In this document: positions 36,640-49,513 of the stretch, piece by piece
Position numbering within the stretch: position 1 is the stretch's first letter
Layout: each line of letters opens with the position of its first letter
Assembly: GCA_020226215.1 (NCBI GenBank)
Contig: CM035231.1
Location: forward strand, 51,426,876-51,490,875
DNA from: Sindora glabra
Taxonomy: Eukaryota > Streptophyta > Magnoliopsida > Fabales > Fabaceae
DNA length: 64,000 nucleotides
Direction of reading: 5' to 3'
Position numbers and translations under genes: made by a program
Notes under the pieces: generated by a model
The model's input: only the letters and a program-made list of their open reading frames with translations
Databases searched by the model: none
What the model was told of the DNA's origin: nothing

Positions 36640-37530
36640 TGGCCATAATATCTATGAAATTTGCAGAACTTTGTCAAGTCGATAAAAGGGTATTTTCTTT
36701 CTTCAGTATTAGGAATTTCATAAACTCAGTTACTCTAACATCATGAACTACTTTACTTGGTAACATGTTCAAAGGTTCATAATTATTAAACTAGCCTTGC
36801 GATACTGGGTTCTATTTTGATCTTTGTCTCATTCCCTCCATCTATTTGATTAAGGATTTTGATCGAACTCCATCTATCCACAATTGTGTTTCTACTTATT
36901 CATGTTCTATTTTTCAACATTTGTAAATTTCTCAGCTTTAGCAAGTAACTCCTTTAAGGTATAAGCTAGGGCATTTTGCCAAGGAAAGAGCAAGGTGCTT
37001 AAATATAGCTCGGTTGTTAACTAATAAATGATGACTCCTTCATTAAAATCTTTTATCTTAAGGATGAAAGCGTTGAAATATGTAAAGTATTCTCTAGGAG
37101 TTTCATAGTGGCCCTACTTAGAATTTACTAATGTAGCAAAAGTTTCTCTAGGTGGTTTGTTGGTCACAAATGAACTTGAAAAGTTTTAGCCAATTGTTTG
37201 AAATTGGCGATAGAATGACTAAGTAGAAAAGTAAGCCACCTAAGACTTGCCTAAAAAAGGCATAAATGCCTAAAATGCTTCAAATTGTTCCGTTAGATCT
37301 AAAGTACCACAATATGCCGTTAAATGTGTGGGAAATTTGAAAATTTGAAGGAGTGTAGTGGTCATGATTTTGACAATGAAAGGATGGTCATCTCTTCTTG
37401 TAAAGGATAAATCCTATAAGTGTTGATTTTAGGAAATATTATAGCTAATGGATGGGAAGAGTAGATCGTATTCCATATGTCTTTGTTAATTTTCCCAAGG
37501 TGGTTTAGCATGTTAAGGACCAATATTCAT
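36640..37530 (-). pseudogene. Ty3/gypsy gag remnant in the loop
   Basis: On the minus strand, PTHLTAYCGTLDLTEQFEAF (about 37335-37276) matches the conserved gag start, normally a word of the type F-P-x-x-x-x-Y-D-G-x-x-D-P. Further on, PRETFATLVNSK and then HYETPREYFTYFNAFILKIK (37165-37070) match the central gag motif of the type E-S-L-R-E-Y-F-x-R-F-N. LTTELYLSTLLFPW and ALAYTLKELL follow. Internal stops are present. The plus-strand frame at 36359-36622 is a shadow. LTRs or pol for this copy were not found in the loop, so it is a fragment. Confidence 0.7.
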
Positions 37531-38549
37531 TTGTGATTGAGGGTATGGTGGTGGTAAAGGAATATTAATGGAAAAAATAGCAGTATAAGAGGTGGTAACA
37601 TATGACCTGTTGGTTTAGATGTATGGTTAATATATGTGTTTTGTGTTGAAGGTAGTTGTGGTTGTTACAATGTACATGTGATTGGTTCAGTAGAGTTCGA
37701 AGGTATATTGAATGGCATTTATAAGGTAGATGATGGTGGTAAAGCTAGAGGGGGTGGTGGGGATGGAGATAAATCCATTATAGCTAGAAAGATGGATTGT
37801 GGTTCCAATGCTAGCAAGAGATTGCTTTGGAGATGTCAATGTGGTTGTCAGAAAGCTTGTATCTTCACTCTTAGGTAAGTGATTTGCTCTATGAGGACAT
37901 CTTTTTCAATTTATATTGTGCGACATGATCATCGGCTACTAGATCCTTCTATGTTGTTAGATAGGTAGGGTTTTATTGATAAGACTTAGTAGAGGTTGCT
38001 TCAATATGAGACTAAGAGGAGTAAAACATACACTATGAAAGGTGGTAATAGGAAAGCCATGAATGGTGCCAAATGACAATTTTGATTCTAGTTAACTAGT
38101 TTAGGATGGTTTGATCAAGTTGAACTTTGCTTGTCTAGGGAACAAAAGGTTAGGTGTACATAGTGAAGGGTAGCCTATTGAGCATAATTTGATGCCTAAG
38201 TTAGTAAAGGTATAGGTAAAGTAGAGTATAAGATTTTGTATTAGTTCATAAAGTTGTGCTTGGAGTTCTTTTCATAAGGTCATAATCATTAATGGGTAAA
38301 TTGAAGATTTGATAGACTTGTAGCCCTACTTATCATGGTTGATCTTAAGACATGATCGAGGGATTTTATTTTGTGTGTGTTAATGTTTTGTAATTGACAT
38401 TAAGGAGAAATCCTTGTTTAAAGTAGAATATGAGTCCACACTAGTTGAATTAACTAGAATTAAAGCTCAAATGATTCTTGCTTGTGATAATAAGACATGT
38501 GTACATATGGATCAAGGAAGTGACATTCATATTTGAGCGAGTCAATGTC
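37531..38549. other. Loop DNA, no clear gene
   Basis: Probably the upstream part of the gag-bearing fragment. The plus-strand frame at 37636-37878 (Gly-rich) overlaps the region that should be gag leader on the other strand, and no domain is visible in it. Confidence 0.35.
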
Positions 38550-39300
38550 GATTGGACATTTTGGTCATTGGGAAATATTTATAATACTTTTATAGTCTTC
38601 ACTTCCAAAAGCAGAGATAAAAGTATTCACTTCCAGAAGCAGAGACTATTTCTAAAATCAATCTTCTTTAAAAAAATTTTAATGTTATCCCTCAATTTGT
38701 TCATGAGATTGATTAAGTCTTGTATTTTATTAAGTCGAGTAGTTTAATTCTAAAAAAATCTACCACTTCATTCTTCAAATAATTAATTGTTTTTATTAAT
38801 TGTTAGATTATCAACTCATCCACAAACTTTTCTTGATAATCTTGATAAACTTCAAGCATATGGTCATCCTCCTCATTGTTAGTTGTGTGTTTTATGCAAA
38901 CTTGCAAAAATTCCTCAATGTGCTACTCTACTTGAATGATAATATCTTTATGAATGACTTCAATTTCCTTATATTTTTTTGATTGATCCTCTTAGGAACT
39001 AACACTTTAGCTACCATATTCTTTAAGCGAAAAGAATCTTATAGTAAAATATTATTAGCTTTGTGATTAAAAACTTTTGAACATGCCATTAATGCTCTAA
39101 ACTTGCATAATTTTCCATGTGATTGAATGTTCTAAATTCAATGAAAGCTTTATTTCTAAAATTTTGATCATCAACTTTATGACTTGCTGATTAAGAAATA
39201 TATAAAAGATAGGATTATGAGATGATGTTACAAGGATAAGGAATGACTTCCTAATGTCAAAGAAATCAGAGGTTATACCCTTATGGTACCTCATAGAATT
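38550..39300 (-). pseudogene. Unassigned minus-strand coding remnant in the loop
   Basis: Reading from 39294 downward there is a 65-codon open stretch. Then, after stops, 38995-38805 gives a charged, coiled-coil-like segment containing HIEEFLQVCIKHTTNNEEDD and LEVYQDYQEKFVDELII. Amino-acid composition and clustering of charged residues suggest real coding ancestry, probably from a retroelement, but I do not recognise the family. The plus-strand frames at 38478-38982 are shadows. Confidence 0.35.
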
Positions 39301-39659
39301 AGAAATTATAAGTATTTTTCCTTCTACCTTTTACATGTAACCTTTTTTTTCCCCAGTTTTACAAGAGAGAATCATACTTCCATGCAAAGAATCTGGTTAT
39401 TTTAAAGGGCCGACAAGATTTTTTTAAGCTCATAAATTGAAAGAAACTGATTGAAAAATAAATGAAGATGAAAAAAGCATTACTTGGGGCTGAAACGAGT
39501 GTATAAAAATTGTCAATTCATATCTTAACTTGTTCTCAAATAATCATAAAAGCAGAAGGGCTGCAAAGTAAACAAAAACAAAATACCAGAAAAAGTAACT
39601 TTGAAAGGGGAATAATTCTCACTCACGAGTGAGTATATTCCAAAGCACAACGTCACAGA

Positions 39660-42600
39660 TAAGGCCATATTACATTGCCCGTGACTAATACAAGTACATT
39701 GGACCACCAAATTTGAGGTGGCCCATATTTACTTTCGGCCACTTCATCTGTACCGGCGTTTGGATAATAGCATTTTCATCCGCTATAAGTTACTTTGACT
39801 AAAATTAATTGATTAATTTAACAATCAACAATGTTAGCATTTGACAGTCAACTTATTTAATCAACTAATTATCTTCAACATGCCAAAATTCAAAATGTTA
39901 AGGGAGTCACCATTTTGAATTAACTAATTAATAAAAATAATCAAATTGCCTCTGATAAATTTTTATATTTTTCATTTTATCCTTTGTAAAAAAATTAATA
40001 ATTATAAAAATCATATTAATTTAATTTTTTTTAAAATCTAATATATAATAATATATTATTTATAATACATCTAATAATTTAATTATAAATTATAATAATT
40101 TAAAAAATTATTAAATAGAATAAATATATAATATCATTTATAAAAATTATTTAATTTTAAAAAATATAATAATTTAATTATTAAATTATAATAATATATT
40201 ATTTATAAAAAAATTTAATATACTAACTAATATATAAAATTTAAAATATTCAAATAACTCATAAAATATACTCATATTCTTATATTTTATTTTATATCCA
40301 AATAGTTAATCTTAAACATCTAATTTTACCATTCTTATTCAAATAACTAATGCAATTAGTTAGTCAAATTAGTTAATACAATCAATAATCAGTTAATAAC
40401 TAATTAAATTAGCTAACTATTATAGATATCAGTTAATTATCAAATAAAATTTGAATCTGAAACCTCCTCATCCTCAAATATAATGAAAAATGAAACAAAT
40501 AAGTTGGTACTATACAAAAGTGATTTATTCATTCAGTATATAAAAATACTTATAATTTTAAAGATATTAAGTTTAATATCTTGAATGTTTAGCCATAATT
40601 GAACACACCACATTAATGTTTCTGTATAAAATTGATAGGGACACGGCAACTTATGCACACAGAACCTACTCAATTGATTCTTAAGCATCAGAGCCACAAC
40701 AGAGAAGGATTGAACACGACTGTCAGACATCTGTTTGGATGCCATACACAGAAGCATAATTGATGCCTTACAGATAATACATGCAACATAAACTACTGCA
40801 CACACAAGACAGCAAAATTAACATTCATAACACGGATACAAGACAGCAAAATTGACATTCATAACATTACAAGTATTGCAAAGTGTGTGTGTATATACAT
40901 ATATCTTAAAATTAATATGAATACTATGATAAGTTAAAACAAGAATCGATGCAAATAAAAATATTGGATATAATTCATAATTATTAAATATAATTATTGT
41001 TAATAAAAAATAATATTTTATTTTTATTAAAAAATTTAAAATTATATTTATATTAATGGAATTAAATAAATCTATTTTGGATCTTGTAATTATATATTTT
41101 TTTAAATCTTTAATGAATTTAAATATATAATAAATTCAAAATAACATAACCTCAATGAACCAAAATTTAATTGAATTCAAGATGCATCGATCCAATTCGA
41201 TACGCTACTATCCCCATCACAGGAGCATGATGCATGAGGAGAATATCATTTGCAAACAAAGATGTAATATTAAAGGGCCGTTATTTGGATAAAGGAATTA
41301 AAGTTGTAAAAATGCAAGCGATGTTCTGGAGGCACGCCAAGGTTGAATAATGTCGTATACTTTCGGCTAGCATTGATCACGTACACTGGGCCCTTTGTAC
41401 TGATCTGAAAACTCCATTTTATCTGTTGGAGGCGCACCGAGACCAAAAACAGTGTGGGGTCAAAGACTCCACATCGGTCTTCACTATGGCAACTCATCTG
41501 GCAAATTTTCTTAACTTTAGTGTTTACCATTTATGCTCAGGGGGACGTATCATCAGAAAATGAAAGAGATACTATTACCAATAGGGTGAGAAAAAGGAAA
41601 AAGGAAAGCTTAAAAATATAGTCTATAGATATCATTTTCTCAAATTAAATAAAATATAAAATTAATACTCGAACATAATTTTTTATTTTATTAAATTATT
41701 TCTATGATAGAATGTAAAAAAAAGATAAAAAATGAGAAGAAAAAATTTTTTCTCTTCTTTTTTTTAGATGAAGATAAGAAGAAAGAAAAAAAAATTTATA
41801 GATAAAAAAGTATGATAAAAATTAAATTAAGTTAAATGTTAATTTTACTCTTTAAGTAGAATTTTAAACCGAAGAATCAAGAGTGAAATTATAATAAATT
41901 ATTTTTTTTATTTTTCATTCGTATATACCAAGAAAACATTTCGTTTTTCATGGCATTTACGATGTGTTCTTCCTTCACGCGTTGCCAGTCCCCGGGTGGC
42001 GCACCCTTCCCCCCCGGGGGACAGTGAGCAGGAATGCAGCATAGCATAGTAGGAAAAAAAATGGCGCAGCAAGCTTTGAATCCTTCAAAATTTTCCAACG
42101 TTCCATCGTATTTTTCGATGACATTGAGTTAGTGGGAGCTTTCTTAGACGGATGTGAGGGGTCTTAGAGCACAATTTCTTAATATTTTTTATTATTGTGG
42201 TTTGATACAAGAACACTTGTTTAGCTTTAGATCACGACTTTCTCAGTGAAATTGTTAGAAATATACGAAAATGATGCTTTAGACTATTAGTATAGCATGT
42301 TTGGATCTTCTTTAGATCATCAAACTTTAATATTTTGGTGTTTTAAGTTTGATCTAAGAAAGTACCTAAGATATAAAAATTGATTCTTTTGTAATGGAAT
42401 TAAAAATATTAGAATCAAAGTGTATAGTATATGAGCTTTTTTAGAAGATAAAATCTTAATATTTTTATTCACTTAAATTTAAATTAGAAAATTTTCATTT
42501 TTACCATCATATTTTGGGTACTTGATACAACACTAATAAAATAAACATTTTATGCTTTACAATATTAGACTAGTATATTTAAAGTATATCTATATCACCA

Positions 42601-43616
42601 AAACTTAATATTTTTACTATTGGAAGTGTGATTAAAAAAATTCCCAATATATTTGATATTTCTAATTCCTAAAGAAGAATTAAAAATAATAAAATAAGTG
42701 TATGGTTTGCTAAAATAATGTGATTACAGTCTCCTTAAATCATCAAGCTTTAATATTTATATTTAAATGTTATTTATTCCAAAAATCACTATATGTGGAT
42801 GTGTTTTCGATTTTATGTCTTAGCTTTGTAGTAGCATAATAGAATATTACAATAGTGCAACAATAACTTCAAGATGCACTTGGTCTAACTAAAGAGAACA
42901 AGCACATGATAAAGATTTATCTTAAAAGGTGTAGTAGAATGATTTAGTACCTTCACTATTGCTAGCTAACTAAGGAGACAATTGCCAATTATAATTGTAG
43001 TCTATATATATATAAATACTTATATTAGATTCTTTTAATTTTTTTATGAATATTGGATTTCATTATTCTTTATTTCTTTTATGCTATATAAATAAAATAT
43101 TGATATTCAATTATATTTTATAAATTTCAAATTCAAATTTTGATTGTTGATTGCCTATCTGATTTTTTGCATAGTTGTTGCTTTCCTTGCTAAAGAAATA
43201 GCTAGAACTTTAATAAATATTTTTCATGTTAACAATGGATTCATGAATAACATCATTGATAATTTTGTAGAAATTTCCCATCTTAGTGATGAAATTAGCA
43301 ATGAATTAACAATTAGCAACAAATTTATCTATCATTAGATATGGAACTAGTGATGAAAAGTCTATCAGTAATATAAGAATTAATGATGAACAATGGCATC
43401 GCTTGTTTTTATTTGTTGTGGGGTTGTAAAATTAGCAATTGAATTGGTAATGAGTATAAAAATTTCATCACTAATTTAATTACCAATACACTACTTACCG
43501 ATGCTTTTTAATTTGTTAATTAATTCATCACTAAATATTTTACCAACGGATTTCTCTTGTTTAATGATAAATTTTTTATTGTTACTAATTAATGTTTTCC
43601 TTCTAGTGTCAGAAAG
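39660..43616 (-). repeat. Right arm of the large inverted repeat
   Basis: Reverse-complement match to the left arm without the solo-LTR-like insertion. The GC-rich island recurs at 41980-42030, the conserved block at 41215-41545, the block mirrored at 35242-35472 recurs at 40540-40805, and the CACTA-like terminus at about 43250-43608. A local 30-40 bp duplication (GACAGCAAAATT followed by ACATTCATAACA at 40810-40868) occurs only in this arm. Divergence from the left arm is spread along the length, roughly at the level of old duplicated DNA. Confidence 0.85.
41270..41530 (-). other. Reading frame conserved between the two arms (right copy)
   Basis: An 86-codon frame that contains the counterpart of the left-arm frame at 32340-32567, beginning 11 codons earlier with MVNTKVKKICQ. 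The left arm has a stop in place of that extension. No domain recognised; see the left copy for alternatives. Confidence 0.3.
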
Positions 43617-44099
43617 TTAAGATATGCAATTCAAGAGAATATAATATGAACATTATATAAACTTATCGAAATCGGCTAGTTCAACTCTATCTGATTAACT
43701 TAACAAGCAATAATTGTATATTGAACTAGTCTCAAGTTTGCCTACTTTTTCACTGCATTAGGGTGCTATAGTATTGGTTCCAATTGCAAGTTAACTTTTA
43801 TCAGGAACCTAGGTGGTTTTATAACACATCATCATTATCATGATCATGATCATCATTATTTATTTTTGGCTAATTTCATATCATTAATTAATTAAAATAA
43901 ATTATTATTATCATTTAAAAAATTATATTTTTATTCATTATTATTATTGGATATATATTTATGAGTAAAAAGGAAAAAAATTCAAGGTGCAATAATTTTT
44001 AATGTAGAAACCCTCCAACTAAAGGAGTAAAAATTATAAGACCTAGTCCAAAAATATTTTACAATTAATTAAAATAGATATAAATATTTTAGTAACTAA

Positions 44100-44144
<45 letters not shown>

Positions 44145-44561
44145 CATATTACTATTTTGATATAATATTAATGATTTAATACTTTAATTAATATATTTAT
44201 TTAGTTATAATAATTTTTTATGTAGTTATTTTCTATTAATTTTATGATTTTATGATAATAATTTTCATTAATTTTAATTTTAATGGAATTATTTATTTTA
44301 ATAATTTTTTGTAATATATTGATAATAATAAATTTATAAATTTATTGATTTTAATATTAAATGTTTTTGAAATTTTAATGTAATTTTTAATTTGATAAGC
44401 TTATATAATATATATTAATAATATTAAATATATAAAATTATTAATTTTAACATTAAAAATCATTTAATATTACTCATTTATATAATTTATATATTATATA
44501 TGTTAAAAGTATAGTTCATATTATATATATATTCTCACATACATACATACATACATATATT
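43617..44561. other. AT-rich DNA, no gene seen
   Basis: Extremely AT-rich filler between the inverted repeat and the next retroelement. It holds a TA microsatellite (44106-44141) and an ACAT microsatellite near 44537-44556. Confidence 0.5.
44106..44141. repeat. TA microsatellite
   Basis: About 18 uninterrupted TA units. Confidence 0.95.
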
Positions 44562-45296
44562 AAAAGGGCATTTTAAAGAACACTAGTGGACTTTAGTGAA
44601 CTCTAATGAAATAGATGACCATTATGGCTGACCATTTCTCTAATTTTTTATAGATGTTGGTCACAAAATTACTATATATTTAAGGGTTTTAATCCCTCCT
44701 AAACACTTTATAGGCTCTCATTAACTCATCAACCATTCATTACCATTTCCTTACACCCATTCATCTTCTTTAACCAAAATTTAAGAAATTTATAATTTGG
44801 TAGCACTATTCATCCATTAAGTTGATATTCCACTCACTTGAGTTAGGAAAAAACTACAAGACATTTCATTCACTCCTTTGGTGGTTAATTCTTTCAAGAT
44901 TTCAAGATAAAAATGGTTTTAGCTTTTATCTCCCTTTCATGTTTAAAACATTCAAATGGAGCATTTAAGGTGAGAATATTCTAGATGTTCATATAATCTT
45001 TGTAACCATACCTTGCCTATATAGCTACTTAACTTTAGTATTCCTCTCTTGGCTTCTAAACTCCTTAGGTTGGTGTTAGATAAAATGAACAAGGAAAAGG
45101 GAGTTTCCATATGTTGTTAGGAAAGAGATAGAGAAATGGGAAAAATGAAGGAGGTTAAGAAATAAAAGAGCTTAATGGTATTTTTATCCTAAGTTCTTAA
45201 ATTTCTGAACTTCCATTTTATTTCCTCTCAAGCCTTCTATCCCTATAACTATACGTTCCCAATATTAATTTATGAAAATTAGGCTAGGAGAATAAA
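44562..45296 (-). repeat. 3' LTR fragment of the minus-strand element
   Basis: Homologous to 50718-51478. Homology stops abruptly at 44562, against very AT-rich DNA with an ACAT microsatellite, so the outer 1.2 kb of the LTR has been lost. Confidence 0.65.
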
Positions 45297-48200
45297 AATT
45301 CTCTCTTTTTTAAAAGGAATTTGTCCTCGAATTTAAGAATGAAATCCATTGGCTTCCTTAACTAGTAACAATTTAAGGAGAAAAGGAAAATGTATGACTT
45401 TCAAATAGGGAGTGGTTAGTCTAATATTGGTTAAAGTTTATTGGCAAATTGTTCTAAAATTGTTACCATTCTGTACTTCTAAAGTCTCTCCCTATCCTCT
45501 GATTCTTTCTTCAAGGATCAAAGTACTAGGGATTTCATGCCCATTTCCACATAGCACCTTTACGGCATATCCTATGGATTTTAATAAGGTAGGTTTATCA
45601 ACTAAGTAATGTATCATGTGGTTATTAAAAACCCTTTTTAAACTTTAGACAACAAGTTTTAAATAACTAAACCTTACTTGAACATTTATCATTATTTACC
45701 TTTAATTGATTCTTTTAATTGTTACTTACTCTCACCTTATAAGACACTATGACACTTAACTCATTTTGTTTCAAAATGGTAACTCACTACTACCTATTTT
45801 GTAGGAATTTAGAAAAGAACGATTAGCTTTTTGCATACTAATAGATGACTATTCCTGTTTAGGCGATAGATTCTTTGTCGGTAATGTGTAATTGTATTGC
45901 TAGGTTACCCTTTCATTAGTATCACATTACTTGTATAGTTATATACATATAAATATATTTCTTACTAGATAGTTTATTCATTCATACTATTTTATCATTC
46001 CACCATATATTCCATACCTGTACTTTTTAAATACCAATTCAAGTTACAACTAGGCTTTTTGTAGTCATGTACCTTTTAGGCCTTCAAGGCCCCATATAAC
46101 ACATATCCATGATTTAGCATTCCCTAAGGCTACTATACATTTAATCATATTTAAGTTGATAAAATGCATCATAAAACTCATGGTCACATAATTAATTGTA
46201 AAATGATTCTATCATAAATAAATATTAGGAGTTCATCAAACTCCAAAAATTAAAATCCAAGCATATAAATTCAAATTCCTAAAAAATTATAAAAAGGTTA
46301 TTTAGTAGCCAATATAGAAAAAGGAAAGGTCTTTAGGCCCCCCTAAACCAACCATATCAAAGGCATAAACATAATCATATACATGAAATAAGATAAATAT
46401 GGATTAAGAACTTCACTCAATCTTACTTGTTGCCACCTGGGGCCAAGTCCTAAAAGTTGACCAACCTATTGGTGGTGTCTTTCACTTGGCTTATGCGATG
46501 GCCAAGCTTAACATAGCTAGCTTCTAAAGAGTTAAACTAGCCTTCCAACTATTTTCCTACAGCCTATACCTATCCTTTAAAGGTGTCCATTTGCTTAGTG
46601 AAGGAAATATGCATATTTTGAAGCATTGAAAGCACTTAGTCCTTATGTTCTTAGGGAAAACTACTAGAAAAGGCTTTTACCACACTGTAGCATGTGAAGG
46701 CTCTACTTTTCCTTCAATTACTTTTACAACTACTCTCTTAACCTCTCTATTCTCCTTTATCCTTTTCTCAACTAAGGATTATATTTTCTTATACTATACC
46801 TCATTGTTCTTCTTACACCTAGTATAAGCAAGGCAATACAATCTATCTTTATGTAGAGTGCTAAGTTACATGACAATAATAGAAAGATCAATCTATTACT
46901 CCTCTGTAATCTAAGCTATAAGATAGCTATATAGAAGAGGTAAGTGTTACTTATTAAATATATTTCTCATCCTTCATATAATCAAGTAAGGGATGCAAAT
47001 TGGCTTTTTCTTTAGAATGGCCCACATTAGATATAGATCAGCATCATTAATACTATCCTAGGTGCCACTTGTTCATCATTTGATCATTTATAACATAATA
47101 AAACACTCTAGTGGAAAAGTTAGCATCTTCTAAAGGAATTTTCTAAAACAGTTGTCTCCTAGGAAACATTATCGTCATTTGCTCGACCCTACTATATATC
47201 TCAATTATTTTCACCAATCCTTTAAGTTTTTTAGTTACCTGGATGCCTTCAATTCTCTTCAATCCTAATAACTATACTAAAATCTCATCAATAATATAAA
47301 CCCTTTATCTATAAATTTCTAACTTAATCATAGAGGTATCATCATATACATGCATATTAGCATAAAAAGATCTCATCATCAAATCTAAATATGAATTGTT
47401 AAAGGAAAGAAATTCCCTTAATCCTAAAATAACTAAAATTTTAAACTAGGGTAGCCTCTCATATTTAAAGAATTGAAAGCCAAGATATTTACATTAGAGC
47501 ACTGACTTATTTTGAGAATTATTTCAATGCTTTTTCCATTATGCCATAGTTGAAAAGTGTGTGTCCATCTTTTTTGTGGCCTCCACTTCAATGCTAGAAT
47601 TTTTAGAGGTAGTCAAGGAAGAATATCATGCACACTTGGAATAAGACCTATTAGTTATTGTGCTTTTGAGTTTGACAAAAAATTGAGAAGATGGATATAA
47701 AAATAAAGAAAACTTAAAACTCCCTTCAAACCCTTGAAATACCCTAAAACTAGAGAACTTTGATGTTTTAATTAGGAATAATTAAGGGTAAAAGAAGGCT
47801 AGGTTAATGTTTTAGTGTAGTTTAGTGATTTAGAAATAAAAAGTAAGGTTTTTCATGGTTTGGAAGTGAAAATAATGCTTCCTTAGGGTTCCTAAGGGAA
47901 AAAATGTAAACTAGTTTGCACTAATTTGCATTTGTAGCATAGGTGAAATAGCCACTCATTTGCCCAAGGCTCGGTACCTTGCTCATTCAAAGAGCAATGG
48001 CTTGTTGTTTTTAAGGGAATGACCATTCATTTCTCTCATTCACACTTTATTTATCATGTTGTCCAATCTTCTTTGGTAAGGATACCCATACACTTCATTT
48101 ACCCTAAAACCTCTTTTGAATAAATGACTCTTATGTCTTAATGTTCATGATGTAATAACCATTCCATTATTTGCACAATCCCATTCCACTATCATTAAAT

Positions 48201-48502
48201 CCCACACACAATTACATTTCAATAAAGTCACAATCATTTTGTCAAATAATGTTCCTACACCCTTCATGGTGGTCATAATCTATATAAAGAACATAACATA
48301 TAGTTAAGCAACTATTGATATAATGTCTTCATAACATCATTCTTAAAGAGGTAATATACAAAAATTTCGCACATTATCATTCATGACATACATCATGAAT
48401 CATAACTCATTAACCATATATATTATAACTATAAGAGATCACAAGGAAAGTAACTACATGATAATCTACAAAGAGTAAGACATTTCACATATATATAATA
48501 TA

Positions 48503-49008
48503 TAGAGTTGTACATAGGCTAGGCCGGGCCAATTGGGCCAAACTATATAAAATTTATGGCCTGACTTGACCCGGCCCAATTAATGTTTTAAAAAATTATG
48601 ACCCAGCCCCGCTTGATTATTTAAATGAATGGCTCACCGAGTCAGCTCGATTACCCAAATAATTTTTAAAAAAAATTTTTTAAGTAAAAAAATATTTTTT
48701 ATTTATAAAAATTATATATTTAAAGAAATAATATGAAATTTAAATATATAAAATATTTAATTATATCAAATAATATTTTTTACATTAAAAATAATTAAAT
48801 ATAATTATTTTTTCTAATATATAATTATATTATAAAAAATAAATTAATATAGTCGGGCAGGGCCGGGCCTATCGGACTTTTTAATCTTGGCCCGAACTCG
48901 GCCCAATTATAATCAGGCTTTTAAAAAAAAGCCTAAAGGGCTATCGGGCCAAAAAAAGAAGACCTAAATCCTCTATTTTTGTGGGCCAGGCAACCATGTA
49001 CATCTCTA
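48503..49008. mobile_element. hAT-type miniature element
   Basis: Begins TAGAGTTGTACATAGGC and ends ACCATGTACATCTCTA, giving imperfect inverted ends (TAGAGTTGTACATAG against TAGAGATGTACATGG). It is flanked by a perfect 8 bp duplication, ATAATATA at 48495-48502 and 49009-49016, the length made by hAT transposases. Subterminal GC-rich words (GGCCGGGCC, CCCGGCCCAA) are typical of this plant family. The centre is AT-rich and there is no coding capacity. Nested in the minus-strand retrotransposon, so younger than it. Confidence 0.93.
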
Positions 49009-49497
49009 ATAATATACAATAGAACTTTTTATAACCACATGTATCTAAAAAAAATGAAGACACATTAAATAACAAGAAGTCATTTTAAGATAAACTTGCA
49101 CTCACCTAGTAATGTCCACCCTTTTTAAAAAGCCTTATAATATGTACACTTATCCTTGCCTTGCTATCCATCATATTAACTCCCATTTATAGCTACTAAA
49201 TGACCTTTTTACAACACTTTTCAACTCCTTGACTCCAATCTCCTTCTTTATTAATTATATGTTTGAGTGATACATTCCTAGTCAAGAATACTTTCCTTAT
49301 TCATCAGATTATACACTACACACTAATATATAATTACATCTTACCACTGGACCAAGGGGTAAATAAGATCAATTGAAATGGCACTAGTAACACGTGGTTC
49401 TAAATGTCCACATGTTACTGGTGCAATTTCAATCAAAATTTATTGAGGCAATAAATAATAAACTTATGGGCCTCATTTCACTAAATATTTAGATTAT

Positions 49498-49510
49498 GCT
49501 CTGATACTAA
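49498..49510 (-). other. Primer binding site of the minus-strand element
   Basis: The complement reads TTAGTATCAGAGC, one mismatch from the plant tRNA-iMet primer site TTGGTATCAGAGC. It lies directly inside the CA end of the 5' LTR (49514 on this strand). Confidence 0.75.
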
Positions 49511-49513
49511 TTT

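Larger units (their letters stand above)
30196..43616. mobile_element. 13.4 kb inverted-repeat structure with CACTA-like ends
   Basis: The left arm (30196-36406) is matched in reverse by the right arm (39660-43616). Without the 2.24 kb insertion at 32922-35157 the left arm is 3.97 kb, against 3.96 kb for the right, so the arms are co-linear throughout. The termini read CACTATAAGAAAAACATTAA (from 30204) and, reversed at 43608, CACTAGAAGGAAAACATTAA, followed by repeats of TTAGTGATGA, as in CACTA elements. The inverted homology runs 8 bases further out (CTTTCTGA), so the flanks are inverted (TGA and TCA) rather than directly duplicated. That argues against simple transposition of the whole as a unit. 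The 3.25 kb loop (36407-39659) holds unrelated gypsy debris. Confidence 0.8.

Noticed and set aside
30196..43616. Ordinary autonomous CACTA transposon
   Set aside because: No transposase was found, the arms are inverted copies over almost 4 kb, and the flanks are inverted rather than directly duplicated.
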